The translations under genes and the position numbers were made by a program. 43,558 nt of DNA from Klebsiella pneumoniae. GTDB taxonomy: Bacteria > Myxococcota_A > UBA9042. The notes beneath the pieces were generated by a model. It saw nothing but the letters and a program-made list of their open reading frames with translations. It was not told where the DNA came from and did no database searches. The number at the start of each line of letters is the position of its first letter. Positions within the stretch are counted from its first letter, which is position 1. Shown in pieces: positions 34,730 through 42,640 of this stretch. Where the stretch lies: NCBI GenBank assembly GCA_945889325.1, contig CAMDBH010000024.1, positions 1-43,558 of the forward strand. The letters are read 5' to 3'.

Positions 34730-35484
34730 TGCCCACGCTGCAAACGCATCAGTTGACCGTCGTGCCGGAAAATTCCGCGACGCGACTGCCTATTTTGCGC
34801 AATATTAGCGTGCAGGTGCAGCCTGGGCGGCGCGTTTGCGTGGTCGGGGATTCGGGTTCTGGCAAGACGACACTTTTGCGATGTCTGCTGGGCCTAATCA
34901 GGCCGACTTTTGGCAATGTTTCCTTTGATAATCAGCCACTTGTGCAAATGAATCGCACCGAATTGCTGGCGATGCGCCGCTTGGTGCAACCGGTGTTTCA
35001 GAATCCGGCGGCCTCGCTCCCGCCGCGCATGCGCATAGGCCGATTGCTCGAAGAACCGTTGCGTATTCATGGTTTAGTTGCGCGAACCGAATATCGCATG
35101 GCGATTGAACAGGCATTGCAGCGGGTCGATCTGGCCCTTGATTTGCAACGCCGCTTTGCGCATGAACTTTCGGGCGGGCAACAGCAACGGGTCGCCATCG
35201 CACGGGCGCTGCTGCTGCAACCGTTGCTTTTGCTGGCCGATGAACCGACCTCGTCTCTCGATCCCGGCGCGGCGCTGCATATTGCCCAACTGCTGGTGAA
35301 TCTTTGCGAATCGTTGGGTCTCGGTTTGTTCGTCGTCACCCACGACGCGGCCTTGCCCCTGCACTTGAACGCAGAGGTGTGGCGCATGCGAGATGGTGAA
35401 ATTGTTGAACAAATGAGCGCAGATGTCTGGCTCAGCCAACAACAACTGGGTTGGCAAGCGCTGCGGGCCGACGGGCCGATTTGA
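34729..35484 (+). CDS. ABC transporter ATPase, oligopeptide/dipeptide type (DppF/OppF-like)
   Basis: 251-aa second nucleotide-binding subunit. Walker A GDSGSGKTTLLRCLLGL, Q-loop FQNPAASLPPRMRIG, signature LSGGQQQRVAIARALL, Walker B LLLADEPTSSLDPG and H-loop FVVTHD are intact. Paired with the preceding ATPase it would form the usual heterodimer of a peptide-type importer; the membrane subunits must be encoded elsewhere. Confidence 0.88.
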   Translation: MPTLQTHQLTVVPENSATRLPILRNISVQVQPGRRVCVVGDSGSGKTTLLRCLLGLIRPTFGNVSFDNQPLVQMNRTELLAMRRLVQPVFQNPAASLPPRMRIGRLLEEPLRIHGLVARTEYRMAIEQALQRVDLALDLQRRFAHELSGGQQQRVAIARALLLQPLLLLADEPTSSLDPGAALHIAQLLVNLCESLGLGLFVVTHDAALPLHLNAEVWRMRDGEIVEQMSADVWLSQQQLGWQALRADGPI

Positions 35485-35494
35485 GGGCGATGGC

Positions 35495-35938
35495 ATGGGT
35501 GAATCTCTGACATCAGGCGGTATTCGTCGGTTCCTTGCCATTTGTGCGCTGCTTTTTGGCGTCGCCTACGCCTGGTGGCTGTCGCAACAGCAAGGCCATA
35601 AGGTCAAAATCGCGTGGCTGCTCAGCCACGTTCAGATCCAGGTCGGCGACCGCATCGTGGAGCGCGATCGGCTCGTGCGCTTTGCGTGGCAAGTTGTCAG
35701 GCGGGGTGAAGTTTTGGCGCGTTCGCAGCGCGATTTCGCGGCCGGTCAGGCCCCAGATGCCATTGAGGCGCAAGAAATTCAACTGCCCGCGGACGTCAGC
35801 GGCGTCGAAATCGCTTGCGATTTTCAGTTGCTACCGGCCAGTTTGCCGCTGCGATCCAAGGCGACCGTCCACCTCGACCGAACCAGCGAGGAGATCCAGA
35901 CGATCGATGTAGGCGCCTGCGGCACGTTGCAGCGCTGA
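35495..35938 (+). CDS. small single-pass membrane protein, unknown function
   Basis: 147-aa protein. The ATG at 35495 has GAGGG 7 nt upstream; the earlier frame lies inside the ABC gene. It has one N-terminal membrane helix (FLAICALLFGVAYAWWL) and a periplasmic beta-rich domain (HVQIQVGDRIVERDRLVRFAWQV; RSKATVHLDR) with two Cys. No family recognised. It is probably the last gene of the LON/ABC operon and converges on ccmE with 3 bp between stops. Confidence 0.65.
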   Translation: MGESLTSGGIRRFLAICALLFGVAYAWWLSQQQGHKVKIAWLLSHVQIQVGDRIVERDRLVRFAWQVVRRGEVLARSQRDFAAGQAPDAIEAQEIQLPADVSGVEIACDFQLLPASLPLRSKATVHLDRTSEEIQTIDVGACGTLQR

Positions 35939-35941
35939 GGA

Positions 35942-36475
35942 TTACTTGATCGGCGTCAATTTACCTTCTGGTTCATGCACTTGTACGTGCTTCTTGTACT
36001 CCGTGTCGTAGTACTTCTGCTTTTCGGCCGCGCTCATCGACTCGACGTCGCCGTAACGACTTGGACATTTGACCGTCAAGCTCGACGCTTGCAAAACCCC
36101 ATTCTCCATGCGCCCTTGCACGATGGCATCGCGCCCCTCCTCAAACGGATCGGGCAGCAGCTTCTGATAGCCGATCGGCAACTTGTGTCCGGCGTTGTCC
36201 TCCAGATCAAAGCGAAAGGACGCACTCGCCGGTTCACCGCGCACGCTGCCCTTGGCCACGCGCCCAGCGACCTTGATGTCGCGGCCCGCCATGTCGGCGC
36301 TGGGCTTGAGCAATTGTTCCAATGAATAGTTATACATGCCGGCGCCACCAGACGTGCTGGTGCCAACGACGGCCAGACCGATGGCGATCACAGCGGCGAT
36401 GACTGCAACGGGCGCCCACGACGTGGGCTTGCGTCGCTCAACAGATTCATTAGCGATTGCAGGCAGTTCAGACAT
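35942..36475 (-). CDS. ccmE: cytochrome c maturation haem chaperone CcmE, Cys variant
   Basis: 177-aa membrane-anchored periplasmic haem chaperone. It has an N-terminal helix (APVAVIAAVIAIGLAVV, about 21-37) and an OB-fold with AGRVAKGSV, YQKLLPDPFEEGRDAIVQGRMENGVLQASSL. At the haem-attachment position the usual HxxxY is replaced by Cys137-Pro-Ser-Arg-Tyr141, the CxxxY form described for Desulfovibrio-type and archaeal systems. The C-terminal tail is charged. No other ccm gene lies in the window. Confidence 0.9.
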   Translation of the reverse strand: MSELPAIANESVERRKPTSWAPVAVIAAVIAIGLAVVGTSTSGGAGMYNYSLEQLLKPSADMAGRDIKVAGRVAKGSVRGEPASASFRFDLEDNAGHKLPIGYQKLLPDPFEEGRDAIVQGRMENGVLQASSLTVKCPSRYGDVESMSAAEKQKYYDTEYKKHVQVHEPEGKLTPIK

Positions 36476-36586
36476 ATTCGGCTCCGATGAACGGGAGTTT
36501 CACTGTGCCTAATGTAACAGAAATGCCGCGGAATGCCGATGGCGTTGCAGCAATTTTTCGCAAAGCCACAGTATTGCCACGGATTT

Positions 36587-37723
36587 TCACGGTGACGCTG
36601 TGGACGTGATTTCCCAAGGCATTTGCACGCCCAAACCGCGGAGCACCTGCAGCGGGTCGGAGGCGCCAATGACGCGGGCGATTTTGCCGTCCTGCACCAG
36701 TACGATGTCAATGGCGGCGTAAGCGACTGTCTGACGCAACGGTTTGATATTGCCGAGTTTACCGGTGTGAATGCCCTGTTGCACGCTCCGAATGACAACC
36801 CACGGGCCAACGGAAAACGCGTCGCCGATCGAGAGCACCCGCTGATCAAACGCGCGGCGCCACGCGGAAATTGCGGCGACATTGTCAACTATACCTTTAA
36901 TAACAAGATTTTGTGCCAAATCGATGTACTCAATTTCCGGCTCGAGTGCGGCGCCCCATTCTTGCAAAGGAGCAAAGGGCTGGGTTTGCATCCACGCGGT
37001 GGCGGCGGCAAAAGCGGTGCTATCTTCGGGCAGTTCTATGACTTCTGTTAGCCCGGACACTTCCGCCATCGCCGGCGCTGGGCCGCGCAGCCAGCCCAGT
37101 TGTGCGGCCAGCGCAATTTGATTACGCGCGGTCCAGATTTGCGCGATCAATCCTTGACGAAACTCGATAATTTGCAGAAATTCCACGGCGATCGCGCGTT
37201 CGTGGTTCGGCATTCCGCGCCACGGACTCGCCTGATGCCCGCTCAGCACCAGCCAAAGCGCCACGCGGTCCTGCGCAACCCACGCGCGCCGCACGTGCAG
37301 CGACGCGTCAGGCACGATGGATTTCATTTCCCTCCAGAGTTCCAGCAGTTCTGTTCGCCCTCGGTAGGTCGCCTCACTGCCCAAGTGCTCGGCGCAATCT
37401 TGGGTCAACAGCGTAGCTGCGACCGCGAGTTCGCCTGCATTCCATGCACTTATGGCATTTTGGACGGTCGGCCACCCCGAGGTCACTTCGGCCGCCAATT
37501 CGACCGCGCTTGCAGCTGGTGCCAAGTCCACCGGGGTGCTGCTGGCTGGTATTTCAAGGACTTCGGCCGCGGTCGCAGGCGCAGCCAGCACGACACCGGC
37601 GGTCGGCGCGGCGACCAGCGGCGGCTCGATCGCGGGCGGCGGTGGCTGACAGCCCCAAGCGGCGCAAACGATCCAAGCGGCAAAGCCGCAATTTCGTCGG
37701 TGCAATCCGCACAACGGCGCCAT
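36587..37723 (-). CDS. lipoprotein with two NTF2/SnoaL-like domains
   Basis: 378-aa predicted lipoprotein. The ATG at 37723 has GGAG upstream and leads to the lipobox VCAAWGC; the open frame to 37987 has no plausible N-terminus. After a Pro/Ala linker come two NTF2/SnoaL-like cone domains in tandem. The first spans about 85-210 (AISAWNAGELAVAATLLTQDC, LWREMKSIVPDASLHVRRAWVAQDRVALWLVLSG), the second about 240-370 (WGAALEPEIEYIDLAQNLVIKG, AWRRAFDQRVLSIGDAFSVGPWVVIRSV). The fold is used by small-molecule isomerases and binding proteins. No substrate can be assigned. Confidence 0.75.
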   Translation of the reverse strand: MAPLCGLHRRNCGFAAWIVCAAWGCQPPPPAIEPPLVAAPTAGVVLAAPATAAEVLEIPASSTPVDLAPAASAVELAAEVTSGWPTVQNAISAWNAGELAVAATLLTQDCAEHLGSEATYRGRTELLELWREMKSIVPDASLHVRRAWVAQDRVALWLVLSGHQASPWRGMPNHERAIAVEFLQIIEFRQGLIAQIWTARNQIALAAQLGWLRGPAPAMAEVSGLTEVIELPEDSTAFAAATAWMQTQPFAPLQEWGAALEPEIEYIDLAQNLVIKGIVDNVAAISAWRRAFDQRVLSIGDAFSVGPWVVIRSVQQGIHTGKLGNIKPLRQTVAYAAIDIVLVQDGKIARVIGASDPLQVLRGLGVQMPWEITSTASP

Positions 37724-38086
37724 GTTGACTCCACGACCGGCGCTCGAAAAATTCGACGCACCACACGGCCGCAGTGGGCGGTTCTGCTGTAGCGGGGCGT
37801 CACTGTCAAGCCGACCGCGCTGAATTCGCACGGCGATTGCCGCCGCGTCGACTTCGTTAGGAATTGTAAATATGGGGCGTTTTGCTTGACGGGGGCAAGG
37901 GTGATTTGGCAATTTCAAACGGCGGGTTTGCGCGATGCACATAGCGCACGAGACACTTTGTGTTCGGTCCGCACCCGCAAACGCCAATTCTTTGTGGCAT
38001 TGCTCGCCAACAAGTCAACTTCAGGATACCCGGTCAGTGCGCCCATCCCCACGCTGACGAGGAAACACATTATTCGCTCATCGCAA
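37724..38086. other. divergent intergenic region without a supported gene
   Basis: 363 bp between the divergent NTF2-like lipoprotein gene and the chosen start of the giant Cys-repeat gene. It is expected to hold both promoters, but no clear -35/-10 pair or inverted repeat stands out. The giant gene's frame stays open through most of it from a TTG at 37886, so part may be coding. GAGGAAA at 38059-38065 is the only strong RBS-like sequence, and it lies too far from the TTG at 38087. Confidence 0.5.
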
Positions 38087-41000
38087 TTGATTCTCAATGG
38101 TCGCCGAATCACCGGTAGCCACGGCCTGAAATCGATCGTCGCCTCTCTCGCGCTGGCCGGTCTGTGCAGTTGCGGTACCGATCCCGTCTCCGGCGAACCC
38201 GGCGGCGCGGATGGCGGCATCGATGTGCAAGGAGCTGATCTGAATGGCGTTGACCTGAACGGTGTCGATCTGAATGGGGTTGATCTGAATGGTGTGGACC
38301 TAAATGGTGTGGATATTCAGGGTTCTGGGGCAGATGGCACGGACGCGCAAAATGGCACGGATGACATTTTTGTCAGCGCGGACGGCGATGACGCTGGGGT
38401 CGGCACGGACGACGGCTTCATCGGCGCTGACGGCGACGACGTGCCAATTATCGGAATAGATGGCGAAAATGGCGGCGGTGACGCCGACGACGCTTGCAAC
38501 GGCTGCACCGACGGCAGCAACAACGCGGGCGACGGCGACGACAGCCTCGTGGGCGGCACCGATGGCGTCAACAACAACGGCGACGCGGACGATGCCTGCA
38601 ACGGCTGCACGGATGGCGTCAACAACAACGACGACGCCGCCGTAACGGATGGTAGCGATGGCGGAAATAACGGTGACGGCGGTCTGATCGACGGCAACGG
38701 CGTAGACGGCATCTCAGACGGCGGCGGCAGCGGCGATGGCAACAACGGCGATGGTGGCAACAACGGCGATGGCGGCAACAACGGCGATGGCGGCAACAAC
38801 GGCGACGGCGTCAACAACGGAGACGGTAGCAATAATGGGGATGTAGCCAATGTCGGCTGCAAAACCGACGTCGATTGTTCGGGCGTCGTTGCGGGCACGT
38901 GCAACAAGGCAATTTGCGGCAATACGGGCAGTTGCGCGATTGTAGCGTTGGCCGACGGCAGCGGCTGCGATGACAGCAACCCGTGCACGGGTCCCGATCT
39001 TTGCAAAGTGGGCGCTTGCGCGGCAGCGGCCAAAGTTTGTGACGACAAGAACGCCTGCACGGACGACAGTTGCGACGCAAAATCGGGCAATTGCGCCTAC
39101 GTGCCTAACGCGATTGCTTGCAGCGACGGCAACGCCTGCACCGACGGCGACAAATGCGCTGCCGGCGCCTGCGCGGGAAAGCCCAGCAAATGCGACGACG
39201 GCAATATCTGCACCAACGACTTCTGCGATGCGCTCAAAGGCTGCATTGCCGTAAACAATACGGTCAGTTGTGACGATGGCAAGTGCGCAGTCGGCAACGT
39301 GTGCAAAGACAGCGTCTGCGGCGGCGGCAAATTGGTGGTTTGTGACGACGGCAACCCGTGCACAACGGACAAATGTGTTGCTTTGACTGGCCTTTGCAAC
39401 TCAATCGCCGACGTCGTGGCGCCATGCGACGACAAAAATCCTTGCACGGACAAGGACGCCTGCAGCAACGGCAAATGCGCGGGCGCACCTGTCGTTTGCG
39501 ATGACAAAAATCCTTGCACAGCGGACAGTTGCGACGCGATCAAGGGCTGCGTAACCGCGCCGACCGCCGAAGGCGCGAGTTGCGGTGCGGGCGACAAATG
39601 CAGCGGCGGCCTGACCTGCCAGACCGGCAAATGTGCCGGCAGCGCCAAGATTGTTTGCGACGACAGCAACGCCTGCACGACCGACAAGTGCGATCCGGCA
39701 ACTGGTTTGTGTTCGTTCACGGCCGATATTGTGGCGGCTTGCGACGATGGCGATGCTTGCACTTCAGGCGACGTCTGCAGCAACGGCAAGTGCAAGGGCC
39801 CCAATTCAACGGTTTGCGACGACAAAAATGCTTGCACTGTCGACACTTGCGATAAGGTTAAGGGCTGTGTCGTCGCCAACGTAGCTGACGCAACCCAGTG
39901 CGCAGCCGGCGACAAATGCCTAGCGCCTTCCACGTGTCTGGTTGGCAAATGCGTCGATGGCGCCAAGACAAATTGCGATGACGGCAACGTTTGTACCGAT
40001 GACACTTGCAATCCAGCGTCCGGCTGCAATTGGGCACCGAACGCCGCACCTTGCGACGACGGCAACAAATGCACTGCTGGCGACATTTGCGGCGTCATTC
40101 CGGGCAAGGGACCGGGCTGCAAGCCTGGCGCGGCTGTGGATCCTGTCACATTCTGTGACGACAAAAACGTTTGCACAACCGACACATGCGATGCTGTGAA
40201 AGGCTGCGTCAACGCTGCAGTTGCCGATGGTGTTGGCTGCGGTGGTGGCGACAAATGTGTGGCCGCTTCGACCTGTCAGGCGAGCAAGTGCACTGTCGGC
40301 GCCAAGACCAATTGCGATGACGGCAACCCGTGCACAGACGACGCGTGCGATCCCGCAACAGGCTGCAAATGGTCACCCAATTCAGCGCCTTGTGATGATG
40401 GCAACAAATGCACGGTCGGCGATATTTGCGGCGTAGTACCCGGTAAGGGACCGTCGTGCAAAGCCGGCCTAGCGGTGGATCCGGTCAAAGACTGCGACGA
40501 CAAAAATGCTTGCACGGTCGAGACTTGTGACCCAGCAAAGGGTTGCGTCAATACCAACGCCGTCAATACCCCCTGCGATGATGGCAACATTTGCTCGACC
40601 GGCGAAACCTGTTCGGGCGGCAAATGCCAAGGCGGCAAATTGGCCAACTGCGACGATGGCAACACATGCACCGTCGACAATTGCGATCCAGTGACCGGAA
40701 ATTGTTCATGGAACGCGGCAGTCGGCCCTTGCGACGACAAGAATTTCTGCACAATCAACGACGCGTGCAAGAATGCCAAATGCTTGGGCGATCCCATGGT
40801 GTGCGACGACAAGAACGTTTGCACGGCGGATAGTTGCGACGCAGTGGCCGGCAAATGTGTATTCAAAGCGGTGGACGGCGGGCCCTGTGATGACAGCAAT
40901 GCCTGTACTAACAACGATATTTGCGCTGGCGGTGCTTGCGCCGGCAAGCAAAACCTAGTTTGCGACGACGCCAACGTCTGCACAGACGACAAATGCGACC

Positions 41001-42625
41001 CGACGACCGGCAAGTGCGTGTTTACACCCAACAAAGCCCCATGTGACGACGGCAACAAGTGCACAACGGGCGACCTTTGCGCCAACACAACGTGCGTGGC
41101 CGGGGCCCTCACGTTATGCGACGACGCCAACACCTGCACCAGCGACAAATGCGACGCCAATTCAGGCAAATGCGTTTACACGGCCGTTGCGGACAACACG
41201 CCTTGCGATGACAAAATTCCCTGCACGCCCAACAGCACTTGCATGGCGGGAGCGTGCACTCCGCTGGCAAACTGCAGCATTTTCAACGATCCGATTGAAT
41301 GTGGGGGTCTAACGAAATGGACGATTGACGTGCCGCCGAGCCCCAACCCCAATGTGCAGCGCAAAGTGATTTGGGCGCAAGATGCGCTGCCGATTGTCGC
41401 CGACCAAGCCCAGCACCAGTGCACGCTGAATTTCAACAACAATGTCAACTATTGCGATGCGATTCCCAATAGCAACAATTTGTGTCTGATCCCGACGGGC
41501 ACGGCGACGACGCCGGTGCTCGATTTCACACAATCTATTGGATTGACACCTGTTTTGACCTTTGATGCCTACTACGACGTCGATACCAATCCAGCTGGTG
41601 CCGATCAACCGAAAGTGACGCTGCGCGACGCAACGACCAAGGCGGTATTGGCGACTTACTTGTTGCCTGTGACAGCAAATGACCTGAAGAAATGGAAAAA
41701 TGTCTATCAGATCATCATGCCGCTAGCTGCGGGCAAGAAAGTGACCATCGACGTTTCGCTCAACCAGCCACCGGGAACGGACGCCAGCCAAGGCAACACC
41801 GGCGCTGGCTTCTACGTGGATAACGTCAAAGCTGACGCTGTGTTCGGTCCCGAAGTATGCACCGATGGTGTCGACAACAACGGCAACGGCAAGATCGACT
41901 GCGCTGACCCTGCTTGCAACGGTAACCCTGTGTGTATTGAGGCTATTTGCAACGATGGCGTCGATAACGATTTGGACGGTGCGATTGACTGTGCCGACGC
42001 AGATTGTGCTGCAAACTTGGTCTGTTCGGTACCTCTGATGACCGACGACTTTGCCTGCGGCGATGCCCTTTGGAAGTACGAAAGTTTGGACTTGACCAAC
42101 AAGTTCACATGGGCGTCAGACGGCACGCCTGCCGCCCCCGTTGGACCTGCGCCGAAAACTGGCCAGTGCACGTTAAACTTCAACGACGGGGTAAACTACA
42201 ACTATACCCAGCAAAATCAATCGCATCAGATCGCTGGCGCCGCCACGTGGAATGCGACAATTGATGCATCGTTGATCAAGACCAGCCTGCAGGCCAATTT
42301 CTGGTTCAACTCCAACGTCGAGGGCGCTGCGAACAACGGCGCACTGTTTGACCGGCTGTGGTTCCAAGTCTCCACGGACGGATTTGCCGGCTGCTGCGCC
42401 GCCAATCAGTCGTGCCAGTACGCACAAAATGATTGCAACACCGCCAATACCAAAAGTTATGTCCTCGACAAGACGGTGCAACAACAGTGGCTGTTGCAAA
42501 CGATCGATCTCAAGGCCCATTTCGGTCAGAAATTCAGCATTCGCTTTAAGTTCGATACGATCGACACCTTAAGTAACGCCTTCCCAGGCGTGTTCGTCGA
42601 CGATATTCGCATCTACGGCAAATAG
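38087..42625 (+). CDS. giant Cys-repeat surface lipoprotein with pentapeptide, Asp/Asn-rich and paired jelly-roll domains
   Basis: About 1512 aa. The start is uncertain because no ATG precedes the export signal in frame: I chose the TTG at 38087, giving LNGRRITGSHGLKSIVASLALAGLCSC; CTG at 38126 or TTG at 37886 are alternatives. Order by position: five DLNGV pentapeptides (38237-38311); an Asp/Gly/Asn-rich stretch with six NNGDGG units (to about 38850); about 26 CDDxNxCTxDxC half-units plus three degenerate ones (38960-41240); a beta-sandwich domain (41270-41850) with QCTLNFNNNVNY; two CTDGVDN-type metal-binding motifs (41860-42015); and a second, related beta-sandwich (42030-42622) with QCTLNFNDGVNY and a FVDDIRIYGK end. 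It is a counterpart of the gene at 15296, probably calcium-stabilised and surface-exposed. Function unknown. Confidence 0.82.
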   Translation: MILNGRRITGSHGLKSIVASLALAGLCSCGTDPVSGEPGGADGGIDVQGADLNGVDLNGVDLNGVDLNGVDLNGVDIQGSGADGTDAQNGTDDIFVSADGDDAGVGTDDGFIGADGDDVPIIGIDGENGGGDADDACNGCTDGSNNAGDGDDSLVGGTDGVNNNGDADDACNGCTDGVNNNDDAAVTDGSDGGNNGDGGLIDGNGVDGISDGGGSGDGNNGDGGNNGDGGNNGDGGNNGDGVNNGDGSNNGDVANVGCKTDVDCSGVVAGTCNKAICGNTGSCAIVALADGSGCDDSNPCTGPDLCKVGACAAAAKVCDDKNACTDDSCDAKSGNCAYVPNAIACSDGNACTDGDKCAAGACAGKPSKCDDGNICTNDFCDALKGCIAVNNTVSCDDGKCAVGNVCKDSVCGGGKLVVCDDGNPCTTDKCVALTGLCNSIADVVAPCDDKNPCTDKDACSNGKCAGAPVVCDDKNPCTADSCDAIKGCVTAPTAEGASCGAGDKCSGGLTCQTGKCAGSAKIVCDDSNACTTDKCDPATGLCSFTADIVAACDDGDACTSGDVCSNGKCKGPNSTVCDDKNACTVDTCDKVKGCVVANVADATQCAAGDKCLAPSTCLVGKCVDGAKTNCDDGNVCTDDTCNPASGCNWAPNAAPCDDGNKCTAGDICGVIPGKGPGCKPGAAVDPVTFCDDKNVCTTDTCDAVKGCVNAAVADGVGCGGGDKCVAASTCQASKCTVGAKTNCDDGNPCTDDACDPATGCKWSPNSAPCDDGNKCTVGDICGVVPGKGPSCKAGLAVDPVKDCDDKNACTVETCDPAKGCVNTNAVNTPCDDGNICSTGETCSGGKCQGGKLANCDDGNTCTVDNCDPVTGNCSWNAAVGPCDDKNFCTINDACKNAKCLGDPMVCDDKNVCTADSCDAVAGKCVFKAVDGGPCDDSNACTNNDICAGGACAGKQNLVCDDANVCTDDKCDPTTGKCVFTPNKAPCDDGNKCTTGDLCANTTCVAGALTLCDDANTCTSDKCDANSGKCVYTAVADNTPCDDKIPCTPNSTCMAGACTPLANCSIFNDPIECGGLTKWTIDVPPSPNPNVQRKVIWAQDALPIVADQAQHQCTLNFNNNVNYCDAIPNSNNLCLIPTGTATTPVLDFTQSIGLTPVLTFDAYYDVDTNPAGADQPKVTLRDATTKAVLATYLLPVTANDLKKWKNVYQIIMPLAAGKKVTIDVSLNQPPGTDASQGNTGAGFYVDNVKADAVFGPEVCTDGVDNNGNGKIDCADPACNGNPVCIEAICNDGVDNDLDGAIDCADADCAANLVCSVPLMTDDFACGDALWKYESLDLTNKFTWASDGTPAAPVGPAPKTGQCTLNFNDGVNYNYTQQNQSHQIAGAATWNATIDASLIKTSLQANFWFNSNVEGAANNGALFDRLWFQVSTDGFAGCCAANQSCQYAQNDCNTANTKSYVLDKTVQQQWLLQTIDLKAHFGQKFSIRFKFDTIDTLSNAFPGVFVDDIRIYGK
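38237..38311. repeat. 15-bp tandem repeat (DLNGV)
   Basis: Five consecutive 15-bp units such as GATCTGAATGGCGTT encode V-D-L-N-G pentapeptides fitting the A(D/N)Lxx pentapeptide-repeat pattern, enough for about one coil of a right-handed beta-helix. Confidence 0.85.
38741..38848. repeat. 18-bp tandem repeat (NNGDGG)
   Basis: Six 18-bp units, the second and third identical (AACAACGGCGATGGCGGC), encode NNGDGG-type hexapeptides. The N/D/G composition suggests a flexible, possibly Ca2+-binding stalk. Confidence 0.85.
39861..40538. repeat. 339-bp tandem duplication within Cys-repeat region
   Basis: Two copies (39861-40199 and 40200-40538) of a 113-residue block: KGCV..VAD....C..GDKC, then GAKTNCDDGN.CTDD.C, then PCDDGNKCT.GDICGV.PGKGP.CK and AVDPV..CDDKN.CT. 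The period is fixed by AATTGCGATGACGGCAAC at 39971 and again at 40310. Confidence 0.8.
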
Positions 42626-42640
42626 GCTGCGGCCAGCGAC

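Noticed and set aside
38237..38311. Pentapeptide-repeat DNA-gyrase mimic
   Set aside because: Only five units (about one beta-helix coil) at the exported N-terminus of a surface protein; gyrase-protecting proteins have dozens of units and are cytoplasmic.
39097..41169. Two long minus-strand frames (385 and 297 aa) rich in Ser/Leu/Gln inside the giant Cys-repeat gene
   Set aside because: They are mirror products of the periodic Cys-Asp-Asp codons on the plus strand; the same Ser/Leu/Gln pattern appears opposite the other giant gene at 17874-19979.
38960..41240. Possible CRISPR array or other non-coding repeat array
   Set aside because: Repeat spacing keeps codon phase, copies diverge at silent positions and encode conserved Cys patterns, so it is a protein repeat.
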